From positions 186,001 to 250,000 of the forward strand of contig JADKFS010000018.1 in assembly GCA_016717335.1 (NCBI GenBank): a stretch of DNA of 64,000 nucleotides. The letters are read 5' to 3'. Source of the stretch: Candidatus Ribeiella danica (GTDB lineage Bacteria > Chloroflexota > Chloroflexia > Chloroflexales > Roseiflexaceae). The notes beneath the pieces were generated by a model that had not been told where the DNA came from, made no database searches, and was given only the letters and a program-made list of their open reading frames with translations. Positions 43,148 to 51,794 of the stretch are shown here, in pieces. Positions within the stretch are counted from its first letter, which is position 1. Each line of letters starts with the position of its first letter. Made by a program: the position numbers and the translations under genes.

Positions 43148-44137
43148 CTATTTTCCATCCCCCGCCACAGGGCGAGTCTCGAAGAAGTCGCCCATCGGCG
43201 GGGCGCAGTCGCAGCTCGCGCCGCCCAGCGTGGGCAGATCCCAGGCGTCCTCGATCGTGCGCAGCAGCGAGTAGTGATCGTAGGGGACCTTGGACTGGTA
43301 GCCGGGCTTGCTCAGCGGCGAGATCACCAGCGTGGCGACGTGCCCGCCGTGGCCCTCCTCGCAGCAGCTGTCGGACGGCTGCAGGTGGCTGTCGGCCTCG
43401 TCGTAGGTGATGAACAGCACGCCGTCGTCCTTCCAGGCCGGCGAGGCCAGGATCTTAGGCACCCACTCGCCGAGCCAGTCGTCGCCTCGCTGGGTCGGGC
43501 AGTCGTGGCCGTCGCTGCACATGTTCGGCGAGATCCAGACGTACTCAGGCAGGCTGTTGGATGAGAGGTCAGTCGCGAGCTCGTCGAACGGCACGATCTT
43601 GCCGCAGCGCGCGGGGTTGCTGCGCACATTCTTGTAGTAGATGAACGGGTTGTGCTTCTGGCGGTAGAGTGGGCCGTCGTTGCCGAGAAAGCAGGGCTGC
43701 GGCATCGACTCGATGTAGGCCTTCCACGACCTGCCGCTGCCCTCGAGCTGGTCGACGATGTTCGGCTGGTCGACCACGCAGTCGACACAGTCGCTGGTGA
43801 TCCCGAAGGTGCTGCCGCCGGTCAGCGCCAGGTAGTTCGGCAGGCTCGGGTGGCGGATGCCGTAGTAGTTTGTCGCCAGCCCATACTGGCTCGCCAGGCG
43901 ATTGAGGTACGGCGCCTTGGGGTTGCCGATCACCTGGGTGTACTCTTTGTTCTCCATCACGATGATGAAGATATGCTTGAACTGCGGCAGCGCGCTCGCG
44001 ACCACCGGCGCGAGGGCGGATGGCTGGGCGGCGGTCGGCTGGCGTGCGCCGGGCGAGCAGCCCACCAGGGCCGCTGCCAGGGCCAGTGCGATGCACAGCT
44101 GAACGAATTGCTGGCGATGAAGACGCTGTCGTCGCAT
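43148..44137 (-). CDS. Phosphoesterase-family lipoprotein (acid phosphatase/phospholipase C type)
   Basis: 329 residues. A lipoprotein signal with Cys27 (LVGC) is clear. The fold of the alkaline-phosphatase superfamily Phosphoesterase group (PF04185) shows HIFIIVMENKEYTQVIG, with the metal-binding glutamate and asparagine of VMENK, the segment YGIRHPSLPNYLALTGGSTF, SDGHDCPTQRGDDW and the later LFITYDEADSHL and HGGHVATLVISP, which carry metal ligands. It should release phosphate or cleave phospholipid head groups outside the cell. The co-transcribed two-component system may sense phosphate. Confidence 0.9.
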   Translation of the reverse strand: MRRQRLHRQQFVQLCIALALAAALVGCSPGARQPTAAQPSALAPVVASALPQFKHIFIIVMENKEYTQVIGNPKAPYLNRLASQYGLATNYYGIRHPSLPNYLALTGGSTFGITSDCVDCVVDQPNIVDQLEGSGRSWKAYIESMPQPCFLGNDGPLYRQKHNPFIYYKNVRSNPARCGKIVPFDELATDLSSNSLPEYVWISPNMCSDGHDCPTQRGDDWLGEWVPKILASPAWKDDGVLFITYDEADSHLQPSDSCCEEGHGGHVATLVISPLSKPGYQSKVPYDHYSLLRTIEDAWDLPTLGGASCDCAPPMGDFFETRPVAGDGK

Positions 44138-44228
44138 GAGCTGCTCTTCTCCAATATGATTCGCGGCGCGGGAGGCCGGCCGCGGCGTATGGCATGGTTA
44201 TACCACCGCCGGATGAGAAGAGGATTAA

Positions 44229-44316
44229 GTGGTTGTGGCGCGGCGGCAAAGCCGCCGCGCCACAACCACGAACGATCTCCCCCGCTCCCTGCGGGGGAAA
44301 AGAGGGCAGGGGCTCG
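44229..44316. repeat. Hairpin core and single G/C arm (copy 7)
   Basis: A perfect 19-bp stem at 44229-44269 with loop AAA is followed by cgaacgatctcccccgctcc and a gcggggg arm. The inner GTGGCGCGGCGGC stem is the same as in the copy at 2212-2244, but the loop there is TTT, as if the core were inverted. Confidence 0.85.
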
Positions 44317-45285
44317 CTACACGAAGCGCGCCACCACCTGGTCGCTGAAGCGCCGCAGCAGATCCGGGTCGTAGGCGGCGCCGGTCAGATAGACGATGAT
44401 GTAGTTTGCGCCGGCCGAGAGCGCGGCCTCGATCTGCGCGGCGGCCTGGTCGGCCGTGACGACCTGGACGTGCCTGCGGAACAGCTCGGGGTCGATCTTG
44501 CCCGCGGCCCAGCTCGGCAGCTCGCTCGGGTCGGCGCCCGCCGGCGGCAGGTAGAAGTCGGGCATGCTGGTGCTGAGCGTGATCTCGCCAAAGTCGCGGC
44601 CGACGTCGTCGCAGTGGCGGCGCAGCACCTCAAGCTTCTGGCGGATCGTGTCGGGGTTGCCGCCGCCGAGGTTGCAGCCGTCGGCGTACTTGGCGACCAG
44701 CTTGAGCGTCACCTTCTCGCCGCCGCCGCCGAGCCAGAACTCGGGGTGCGGCTTGCGCGCGCCCTGCGGCTGGTTGATCGGCGCATCGATCGTGTAGTGC
44801 TTGCCCTGAAAGGTCGGCCGATCCTCAGTCCACATCCGGTAGATGATCTCGCAGGCCTCGCGGAACATGGCCATGCGAACGGGGATATCGGGGAAGCCGT
44901 AGCCATAGGCGCGCCACTCGTGCTCGTACCAGCCCGCGCCCAGGCCGCAGATCAGCCGGCCGTGGCTCATCACGTCCACCGTCGAGGCCATCTTGGCCAG
45001 CAGCGCCGGGCTGCGGTAGCCGTTGCAGGTCACCATCTGCCCGACTTTGACGCGCTTGGTGTCGCGCGTCAGCGCCGCCGTCGTGGTCCAGGCCTCAAAG
45101 GTCGTCTCCATGGTCGGCTGGGGGACAGTGTGGAAGTGGTCGTAGACCCAGATCGAGTCGTAGAGCAGCTCGTCGGCCGCCTGCGCGACGCGGGTCATCG
45201 CCTCGTACTGCTCGACCGGATCGGCGATGCCGACCAGGTCCATCTTCCATCCCTGGGGAACGAATACGCCAATTTTGACACCCAT
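44317..45285 (-). CDS. LLM-class F420-dependent oxidoreductase
   Basis: 322 residues from ATG 45285, with AGAAGGAG upstream. The TIM-barrel luciferase-like fold shows KIGVFVPQGWKMDLV, EQYEAMTRVAQAADEL, IWVYDHFHTVP, VMSHGRLICGLGAGWYEHEW and FWLGGGGEKVTLKLVAKYAD, typical of the F420-dependent LLM group. It should reduce or oxidise a substrate with coenzyme F420 (or FMN). Divergent promoters separate it from the SH3-domain gene. Confidence 0.9.
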   Translation of the reverse strand: MGVKIGVFVPQGWKMDLVGIADPVEQYEAMTRVAQAADELLYDSIWVYDHFHTVPQPTMETTFEAWTTTAALTRDTKRVKVGQMVTCNGYRSPALLAKMASTVDVMSHGRLICGLGAGWYEHEWRAYGYGFPDIPVRMAMFREACEIIYRMWTEDRPTFQGKHYTIDAPINQPQGARKPHPEFWLGGGGEKVTLKLVAKYADGCNLGGGNPDTIRQKLEVLRRHCDDVGRDFGEITLSTSMPDFYLPPAGADPSELPSWAAGKIDPELFRRHVQVVTADQAAAQIEAALSAGANYIIVYLTGAAYDPDLLRRFSDQVVARFV

Positions 45286-45319
45286 CGCCGCGTTCTCCTT
45301 CTGTCTGTTGCGTGCCGGT

Positions 45320-45348
45320 AGTGTAGCACTGCCGCCGAGAAGCCGCAA
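45320..45348 (-). promoter_or_regulatory. Promoter of the F420-type oxidoreductase
   Basis: On the minus strand, TTGCGG (45348-45343), 17 bases, TACACT (45325-45320). Transcription would start near 45313. For the divergent gene only a -10-like TATACT at 45612-45617 is visible, without a clear -35. Confidence 0.6.
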
Positions 45349-45661
45349 TGGAATTTCTCGAGGGCCTGCGGCGCACCAGGAAAAGCCCTTCGCCCTCCAC
45401 CAAGCAGGGGGATGCCGCGGCCCGAGAGCGGCCGCCCGGCGCGGGCAACATGCGGGGCCGCGCCGACCCGCCGCACGCCGGCGGGCTGATCAGGCCGTGG
45501 CGACGGCCTTCGTGCGCGTCGCCCGCCTGTTTACAGGCCGGGCGGGCGCGCCGCGCAAAAGCATACGCCACCCCACGACTGCCCAAGACTGGCGATCGGC
45601 ACACGTTGTGCTATACTATCGGCCCAATGCGTTCGAGCTACACTGCAATCTGGGAGCGCCT

Positions 45662-46216
45662 GTGCCAAGCAAAACTCGCCCCGACGACTGGGATCAGCTG
45701 TTCGCCCCGCGCGCGCCGCGCCGTGGCGGGCCGCTGCGCGCCCTGGCCAACATTTTGATCGCCATTCTGATCCTGGCTCTGGTCGGAGCTGGCAGCGTCT
45801 TTGCGATCAACCTGCGCGAGCAGCGCTACGCGCAAGCCGTGGCCACCGCCACATCCGCCGCCGCGACCGCGTTCCCGCTGCGCACCGCCACCGCGCAGGC
45901 CCAGCTCAGCGCCACGCAGACGATCGTGGCGGCCCTGACGAGCACTGCGGTAGCCAAGCAGCCCACTGCGACGCCGCAGGGGCTCTTGACGGCCCGGGTG
46001 TTCAACGGCGGCAACGTCCGCGCCGCGCCGATCAGCGGGCAGCGGCTCGACCAGGTCAGTGCCGGCGAGATCGTCCAGGTGCTCGAGAAGAATCGCGGCG
46101 GCACCTGGTTCAAGGTCACCTACGGCCGCGACGGCCAGACCATCACCGGCTGGGTGAGCAAGACTCTGCTGACGATCGACGTCGCAGTCGAGCAGCAGGT
46201 GCCGGTCAGCCCGTAG
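45662..46216 (+). CDS. Membrane-anchored bacterial SH3-domain protein
   Basis: 184 residues from GTG 45662, with gggagcg upstream. A basic cytoplasmic start (PSKTRPDDWDQLFAPRAPRR) is followed by one membrane span (LANILIAILILALVGAGSVF), an Ala/Thr-rich extracellular stalk and a bacterial SH3 domain (ARVFNGGNVRAAPISGQRLD, then VLEKNRGGTWFKVTYGRDGQ and GWVSKTLL). Such domains usually bind cell-wall peptides or other glycans. A longer frame to 45227 overlaps the divergent gene and was not used. Confidence 0.85.
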   Translation: MPSKTRPDDWDQLFAPRAPRRGGPLRALANILIAILILALVGAGSVFAINLREQRYAQAVATATSAAATAFPLRTATAQAQLSATQTIVAALTSTAVAKQPTATPQGLLTARVFNGGNVRAAPISGQRLDQVSAGEIVQVLEKNRGGTWFKVTYGRDGQTITGWVSKTLLTIDVAVEQQVPVSP

Positions 46217-46770
46217 CGCGCCCCCGTGCCCCGCGGGCGGGGGTGGGCCGCCACCCCCGCCACCCCCCGGCCGGGGCTGCGCCCCTGGACCCCAAAAGGA
46301 TCCTGTCTTGTCGGGGGGCTGGCGGGGGCCGCCACCCGGCGCGCCCCTGGACCCCAAAAGGATCCTGTCTTGTCGCTTGTGCGGGGGGCTGCGCGCCCCC
46401 CGTGCCCCCGCGGGCGGGGGTGGGCCGCCACCCCCGCCGCCCCCCGGCCGGGGCTTGCGCCCCTGGACCCCAAAATAGCCCCGTCTCTGTTGCGATTCTT
46501 GATGCACATGCCCGGCTGAATCCACGCACGACGGGAGGCAACAGGTTCGATCGGAATGGTGCCAGGCATGCGCCACCAGCCGCGCAGCTGATCCGGCATC
46601 ATTTGCCGGAGGGGGCTGGGGGAACCGGCGTGGGTTCCCGGGTACCCCCTGGGTGCCGGGGGGCCGGGGGGTGCAGCGCCCCGGAGAAAAGCTGACCAGC
46701 TGACAAGCCGGGGGCCGGAGGCGCTGCGCCCCGAAGAAAAGGAGGCGGGGGGCCGGGGGCGCAGCACCCC
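46205..46770 (+). repeat. Repeat family B, expanded copy
   Basis: The 771-bp gap has no gene. Three head segments with gcgcccctggaccccaaaa stand near 46284, 46342 and 46459. The third starts a full element (46380-46690): GC-rich hairpin head, then aaaatagccccgtctctgtt, gcatgcccggctgaatcca-like middle, and a tail of ggaaccggcgtgggttccc and ggggccggggg with cagcgccccgg. Two more tail segments follow to 46770. The last 200 bp of the gap hold nothing else except the ribosome-binding site of the next gene. Confidence 0.88.
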
Positions 46771-46987
46771 GCAACATAGCGGCCAATGCGATTGACGATA
46801 ACTGCTAGTGGCTGTAAACTTAGCGTACAGGCTATTGCAGATCTGGATCGGGCGGCGGGGTGGTCGAGAGGGGCGCGCAGCCCTGGCAAGACCATCCCCG
46901 CTCGAATACCCGGTACCGCCGTACGTAGCGCCCGGCTACGACGATTGAACACTATCGCGCGGCGCAGATATGCGCCGAAGGAGCATC

Positions 46988-47722
46988 ATGGTACAGCGAT
47001 CACCATCCCGATGGCTACAGTTCGGCGCCGCCGCAGTCCACCTCTACACCGCCAGCGGAGCAGTCCTGGCTTTCATGATGGTCCTGGCTGCTATCCAGGG
47101 GAATGTGGTCCAGGCGCTCTGGCTCAACCTGTTCACCCAGATCATCGACGGGACCGACGGCGTGCTGGCTCGGCGCTTCCGCGTCCGCGAGACGCTGCCC
47201 TGGTTCGATGGGCGCCGGCTGGACGACATCGTGGACTACCTGAACTACGTCTTTACCCCGATCCTGCTGCTCTGGGCGCTGGGCTACCTGCCGTCCGGCG
47301 TCGGCGGCATGCTGATCGCCGCGCTGCCGCTGCTGGCATCGAGCTACCAGTTCTGCCGGGTCGACGCCAAGACGAACGATCACTTCTTCCTGGGCTTCCC
47401 AAGCTACTGGAATGTGGTCGCGTTCTACGTGATCGTCATGAACCTGTCGCCCGCGACGGTCGGGATCTTGCTGATCTTCTGGTCGATCATGGTCTTCGTG
47501 CCGATCCGCTACCTCTACCCAACTCAGACGACCGCCTTCCGACCGGTGACACTGACGATGAGCGCGCTCTGGATGATCAGCTTCGGCCTGATCCTGCTCC
47601 AGATGCCGCGGCCGAACGCGCTGCTGGTCAACATCTCGCTGCTGTTCGTGGCGTACTACGTGGCGCTGAGCCTGTACATGACCTTCCGCACGACCATGGA
47701 AGCTAGGCGCGGGCGAACCTAA
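46988..47722 (+). CDS. pcs: Phosphatidylcholine synthase-like CDP-alcohol phosphatidyltransferase
   Basis: 244 residues from ATG 46988, with AAGGAG six bases upstream. About eight membrane spans. The CDP-alcohol motif is D57-G58-x2-A61-R62-x12-G75-x3-D79-x3-D83, where the 12-residue spacer (instead of the usual eight) is the form seen in bacterial phosphatidylcholine synthase, and the entrance AVHLYTASGAVLAFMM is likewise as in Pcs. That enzyme joins choline to CDP-diacylglycerol. The substrate is inferred; other alcohols are possible. Flanked on both sides by repeat family B. Confidence 0.82.
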   Translation: MVQRSPSRWLQFGAAAVHLYTASGAVLAFMMVLAAIQGNVVQALWLNLFTQIIDGTDGVLARRFRVRETLPWFDGRRLDDIVDYLNYVFTPILLLWALGYLPSGVGGMLIAALPLLASSYQFCRVDAKTNDHFFLGFPSYWNVVAFYVIVMNLSPATVGILLIFWSIMVFVPIRYLYPTQTTAFRPVTLTMSALWMISFGLILLQMPRPNALLVNISLLFVAYYVALSLYMTFRTTMEARRGRT

Positions 47723-47847
47723 CCTCGCGGAATGATTCGTGCAGCGGCCCGAGGCGGACGAACGATGGAGGACGGGTGACGGTTAGGGCCTCATCCGGGA
47801 AAACAGGATCGAACAGACGATAGGCTATACTAAAGGCTCTAGAGGCG

Positions 47848-48255
47848 ATGACGAACGGCGATCTCGGGCGCATGACGGCGGCGAATGATACCGACCTGAG
47901 CTGGCTCCAGAAAGAGCTGGACGAGGCCCATAAGACCATCCGCAGCCTGCTCCGGCAGCTCAGCAAGGAGCAGCAGCGCCACGCCGAGACGGCGCGCGCC
48001 TATAGCATGACGGTCGCGAACCTGGTCGAGATCACGCGTGAGAACACCGCGCTGGAGCGCGAGCGCGATATGTGGCGAACGCGCGCGGAGGGCTCGCTGA
48101 CGCCGATCACGATCGGCGGGCTGACGCTGGAGCTGACGCCGGCCGAGGTTGGCGCGATCCGCAAGGCGATGGCGCGCCTGCACCACCCCGACGCCGGCGG
48201 CGACGCCGAGCGCATGAAGGCCTGGAATGCGGCGCTCGACCCCTTGGAAGGCTGA
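47848..48255 (+). CDS. Small protein: coiled coil plus J-domain-like C-terminus
   Basis: 135 residues. Residues about 15-80 form a coiled coil (SWLQKELDEAHKTIRSLLRQ, then TRENTALERERDMW). The C-terminal part (LTPAEVGAIRKAMARLHHPD, then AGGDAERMKAWNAALDPL) resembles helices II-III of a J-domain with the HPD motif. A TATACT at 47826-47831 puts the transcription start only some ten bases ahead of ATG 47848; an internal ATG at 47872 is the alternative. It may tether DnaK-type chaperones to a partner, but the J-like part is short and the function unproven. Confidence 0.75.
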   Translation: MTNGDLGRMTAANDTDLSWLQKELDEAHKTIRSLLRQLSKEQQRHAETARAYSMTVANLVEITRENTALERERDMWRTRAEGSLTPITIGGLTLELTPAEVGAIRKAMARLHHPDAGGDAERMKAWNAALDPLEG

Positions 48256-48327
48256 ACGCTGAGCGCTGAACGCTGAATGAGCCCGTTCGCTGTTCAGCGT
48301 TCGTCGTTCGGCGTTCAGCGTTTCTCA
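48250..48327. repeat. AACGCTG-type heptamers in inverted arrangement
   Basis: Between two convergent genes, ctgaacgctgagcgctgaac on the left and gttcagcgttcgtcgttcgg on the right form opposite-orientation heptamer arrays that can fold back on each other. They may work as a shared bidirectional terminator. Confidence 0.8.
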
Positions 48328-48666
48328 CCCCCCCACATGCTTGATCTTATACCCCATCGCCGCGAGCGCCGCCGCGACTCGCTCGCGGTGATCGCCCTGG
48401 ATCTCGATCTCCCCCTCTTTGATCGTCCCGCCGGCGCCGCACTGCTGCTTGAGCCGCTTGAGCAGCGCCTCAAGCGTAGCGGGGTCGTGGCGCAGCCCGC
48501 CGATCACCGTCACCGTCTTGCCGCGCCGCCGCTTGCTATCGCGCCAGACCCGCGCGGTCTGGCTGGCGGCGGAGGGGTAGCTCTGCGCCTCGTCCACCGG
48601 CTGCGCGCTCGGCGGCACGGGGTCGGTGCTGTACACCAGACTGGAGCGGGGTGGCTTCTGTGGCAT
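48325..48666 (-). CDS. SUI1/eIF1-family translation factor (YciH-like)
   Basis: 113 residues. The SUI1 domain covers residues about 45-113: GKTVTVIGGLRHDPATLEAL, LKRLKQQCGAGGTIKEGEIE and IQGDHRERVAAALAAMGYKI. These match the YciH/eIF1 group, in which the basic loop contacts the ribosome. The N-terminal 44 residues are low-complexity. Role in bacteria is not settled; it can affect start-codon choice. Confidence 0.9.
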   Translation of the reverse strand: MPQKPPRSSLVYSTDPVPPSAQPVDEAQSYPSAASQTARVWRDSKRRRGKTVTVIGGLRHDPATLEALLKRLKQQCGAGGTIKEGEIEIQGDHRERVAAALAAMGYKIKHVGG

Positions 48667-48744
48667 CAGGGTGCCTTTCCGTGGGCCGGCGCGGCCGGCG
48701 CGGGCAGAACCTGGCGGTAGTGTACCATAGATCGTTTCTTTGTT

Positions 48745-49125
48745 GCGGGGCGCTGCGCCCCCGGCCCCCGCCCGGGAGAACCCACGCCGGTTCAGGCGGC
48801 TGCGCCAGGTTTCTCCGGTGCGCTGCGCCCCCGGCCCCCCGCCCGGGGGAACCCACGCCGGTTCCCCCGGCCCCGCTCCGGCAACTGATGCAGTCTCAGC
48901 CGCTCTGATTGTGGCGCATGCCTATCAACACTCCTACCGGGCGGGTTGTCACCCGCCGCACCTGGATTCAGCCGGGCATGCGCCACCGGCGCTGCGGACG
49001 AGACAGCATCTTTTTGGGGTCCAGGGGCGCACGCCCCGGCCGGGGGGCGGCGGGGGTGGCGGCCCACCCCCGCCCGCGGGGGTACGGGGGGCGCGCAGCC
49101 CCCCGGAACAGTGTAGAGGGCGCGC
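48745..49125 (-). repeat. Repeat family B, minus-strand copy
   Basis: This 543-bp gap has no gene. A full element is read on the minus strand at 49105-48813: GC-rich head with gcgcccctggaccccaaaa, then gatgctgtctc, gcatgcccggctgaatcca, gcatgcgccac and the tail ggaaccggcgtgggttcccc with gcagcgcaccgg. A second tail segment lies at 48746-48790. It is opposite in direction to the copy at 46380-46690. A -10-like TATACT (49166-49171) for malQ follows. Confidence 0.88.
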
Positions 49126-49209
49126 AGCCCCGCAAAAAGCTCGCAGCGCCAGGGCAAAAAACGGTTATACTATGCGCACGATCAGCTGACCAGAGACGAG
49201 AGGCCCGTG

Positions 49210-50760
49210 ATGACCAACGTGCGCACAAGCGGTATTCTGCTGCACCCTACCTCGCTGCCCGGGCGCTGGGGGATCGGCGACCTGGGCCAGCCCGCCTACA
49301 CCTTCATCGATTTCCTCCACGCCGCCGGGCAGCAGCTCTGGCAGGTAATGCCGCTCGGCCCGACCGGCTACGGCGACTCGCCCTACCAGGGCTTCTCGGC
49401 CTTCGCCGGCAACCCGCTGCTGATCAGCATCGACCTGCTGCTCCAGGAACAGCTGCTGGCCGCCCAGGATCTCGCCGGCGTGCCGGATCTGCCAGCTGAG
49501 CACGTGGACTACGGCGCGGTCATCCCGTTCAAGCTGGCGGTGCTGCGCCGCTCATTCGAGCGCTTCAAGCGGACGGCGACGAGCGCCCAGCGCGAGGACT
49601 TCGCCAGCTTTCGCGCCGAGCAGCGCAGCTGGCTGGCCGACTACACGTTGTTCGCGGCGATCAAGGAGGCCCACGGCGGCGCCAACTGGAACACCTGGGA
49701 GCCCGCAATCGCCCGCCGCGAGCCGCCCGCCGTCGGCGAGTGGGGCAGCCGCCTGAGCGACCAGATCGAGTTCCACGCCTACATGCAGTTCCAGTTCTTC
49801 CGCCAGTGGCGCGCCCTCAAGGCCTACGCCAACGAGCGCGGCATCCGCATCATCGGCGACATCCCGATCTTCGTCGCCTACGACAGCGCCGACGTCTGGG
49901 GCAACCGCCAGAACTTCGAGCTGGACGAGTCCGGCAGCCCGACCGTCGTCGCCGGCGTGCCGCCGGACTACTTCAGCGTCACCGGGCAGCTGTGGGGCAA
50001 CCCGCTGTACCGCTGGGATGTGCTGCGCGAGCGCGGGTACGACTGGTGGATCGAGCGCTTCCGCACGACGCTCACGCTGGTCGACATCGCGCGGATCGAC
50101 CACTTCCGCGGCTTCGCGGCCTACTGGGAGGTGCCGGCCAGCGAGACGACCGCCATCAACGGCCGCTGGGTCGCAGGCCCGGGGCTGGCGCTGTTCGAGG
50201 CGCTGCGCGAGGCGCTCGGCGGCCTGCCGATCATCGCCGAGGACCTGGGCGTGATCACGCCCGACGTCGAGGCGCTGCGCGACGATCTCGGCTTCCCCGG
50301 CATGAAGGTGCTGCAGTTCGCGTTCAGCGGCGACCCGGACGACCTGTACCTGCCGCACAACTACCAGCGCCAGTGCGTGGTCTACACCGGCACACACGAC
50401 AACGACACCACGCTGGGCTGGTGGCGCGGGCTGCCGCCCCAGGATCAGCACAACGTGCGGCTGTACCTTGGCCGCGACGGCCGCGACGTCAGCTGGGACT
50501 TCATCCGCCTGGCGCTGGCCTCGGTCGCCGAGACGGGGATCGTCCCGATGCAGGATGTGCTGGGCCTGGGCAGCGAGGGCCGCATGAATACGCCCGGCCG
50601 GGCCGGCGGCAACTGGGGCTGGCGATACACCCCGGGCATGCTCACGGTCGACCTGGCGAAGCGGCTGGGCGAGCTGACGGCGGTGTACGGGCGCGCGCCG
50701 CGCGTGGCGAAGCCGGCGGCGAATGAGGATCTCGAGCAGGTAGAGCAGCAGGAAGGCTAG
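49210..50760 (+). CDS. malQ: 4-alpha-glucanotransferase (amylomaltase)
   Basis: 516 residues from ATG 49210; a GTG three bases earlier is possible but leaves only three bases after AGAGG. The GH77 pattern is complete: GILLHPTSLPGRWGIGDLGQ, WQVMPLGPTGYGDSPYQGFS, the nucleophile region IARIDHFRGFAAYWEVPASE, the acid/base GLPIIAEDLGVITPDVEAL and the third acidic residue in YTGTHDNDTTLGW. It moves maltodextrin segments between chains during glycogen or maltose metabolism. It sits 4 bp before the aldo/keto reductase gene and is probably co-transcribed. Confidence 0.97.
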   Translation: MTNVRTSGILLHPTSLPGRWGIGDLGQPAYTFIDFLHAAGQQLWQVMPLGPTGYGDSPYQGFSAFAGNPLLISIDLLLQEQLLAAQDLAGVPDLPAEHVDYGAVIPFKLAVLRRSFERFKRTATSAQREDFASFRAEQRSWLADYTLFAAIKEAHGGANWNTWEPAIARREPPAVGEWGSRLSDQIEFHAYMQFQFFRQWRALKAYANERGIRIIGDIPIFVAYDSADVWGNRQNFELDESGSPTVVAGVPPDYFSVTGQLWGNPLYRWDVLRERGYDWWIERFRTTLTLVDIARIDHFRGFAAYWEVPASETTAINGRWVAGPGLALFEALREALGGLPIIAEDLGVITPDVEALRDDLGFPGMKVLQFAFSGDPDDLYLPHNYQRQCVVYTGTHDNDTTLGWWRGLPPQDQHNVRLYLGRDGRDVSWDFIRLALASVAETGIVPMQDVLGLGSEGRMNTPGRAGGNWGWRYTPGMLTVDLAKRLGELTAVYGRAPRVAKPAANEDLEQVEQQEG

Positions 50761-50764
50761 CACA

Positions 50765-51748
50765 TTGGACTATCGGGAGCTTGGCCGGACCGGCTACCGG
50801 ATCTCGACGATCAGCTTCGGCGCGTGGGCGATCGGCGGCTCGTGGGGCAATGTCGACGACCGCGACTCGCTGGCCGCGCTCCACCGCGCGCTCGACCTGG
50901 GGGTCAACTTCTTCGACACGGCCGACGTCTACGGCGACGGGCGCAGCGAGCGGCTGCTGGCCAGGCTGCGGCGCGAGCGCGGCGAGCCGTTCTACATCGC
51001 CACGAAGGCCGGGCGCCGGCTCAGCCCGCACGTGGCGGCGGGCTACAACCGCGCCAACCTGACGGCGTTCGTCGAGCGCAGCCTCGCGAACCTGGAGGCC
51101 GAGGCGCTCGACCTGCTGCAGCTGCACTGCCCGCCGCCCGAGGTCTACGACCGCGATGAGGTCTTCGGCGTGCTGGACGACCTGGCGGCCGCGGGCAAGA
51201 TCCGGCACTACGGCGTGAGCGTCGAGCTGGTGTCCGAGGCGCTGAAGGCGATCGCGCGGCCGAACGTGCAGAGCGTGCAGATCATCTTCAACATGTTTCG
51301 GCCCAAGCCGGCCGAGCAGCTCTTCCCGGCCGCCGCGGCGCGCCAGGTCGGGATCATCGCGCGGGTGCCGCTGGCGAGCGGCCTGCTGACGGGCAAGCTG
51401 CGCCCCGACACCCGGTTCGAGGCCGACGATCACCGCAGCTTCAACCGCCACGGCGAGGCGTTTGATCGCGGCGAGACCTTCTCGGGCGTCGACTACGACA
51501 CCGGGCTGCGGGCGGCCGACGAGCTGCGCCCGCTGGTGCCGCCCGGCGCGACGCTGGCGCAGCTCGCGCTGCGCTGGATCACGATGTTCCCCGCGGTGAC
51601 CTGCGCGATCCCCGGCGCGAAGAGCCCGCAGCAGGCCGAGCAGAACGCCGCGGCCGCCGACCTGCCGCCACTCGACGACGCGACGATGCGGGCGGCCCAG
51701 GCGATCTACGACCGCGACATCCGGGCGCTGGTGCATGACCTCTGGTAG
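50765..51748 (+). CDS. Aldo/keto reductase
   Basis: 327 residues from TTG 50765, with AGGAAGG in the end of malQ. The catalytic tetrad is visible: Asp in FFDTADVYG, Tyr in the same motif, Lys in YIATKAGRR and His in LLQLHCPPP. A late NADP-binding region (AIPGAKSPQQAEQNAAA) has the usual GAxxxxQ form. Similar enzymes reduce sugar aldehydes or ketones. It shares the malQ transcript; whether it acts on a maltodextrin-derived compound is unknown. Confidence 0.92.
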   Translation: MDYRELGRTGYRISTISFGAWAIGGSWGNVDDRDSLAALHRALDLGVNFFDTADVYGDGRSERLLARLRRERGEPFYIATKAGRRLSPHVAAGYNRANLTAFVERSLANLEAEALDLLQLHCPPPEVYDRDEVFGVLDDLAAAGKIRHYGVSVELVSEALKAIARPNVQSVQIIFNMFRPKPAEQLFPAAAARQVGIIARVPLASGLLTGKLRPDTRFEADDHRSFNRHGEAFDRGETFSGVDYDTGLRAADELRPLVPPGATLAQLALRWITMFPAVTCAIPGAKSPQQAEQNAAAADLPPLDDATMRAAQAIYDRDIRALVHDLW

Positions 51749-51760
51749 ATCGCGCGCTCT

Positions 51761-51775
51761 GGGGCGCGGCGCCCC
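51761..51775. terminator. Short GC hairpin between convergent genes
   Basis: A 6-bp stem (GGGGCG with CGCCCC, loop CGG) lies in the 46-bp gap between the aldo/keto reductase and the minus-strand dehydrogenase. It has no T-tract; a shared terminator role is a guess. Confidence 0.35.
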
Positions 51776-51794
51776 GGAAGAGCGGCGGGCCAGG

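Noticed and set aside
46217..46970. Open frames in both directions in the repeat-B gap
   Set aside because: They consist of repeated Gly/Pro/Arg stretches from the GC-rich element and differ in each copy; the DNA sequence, not the protein, is what is conserved.
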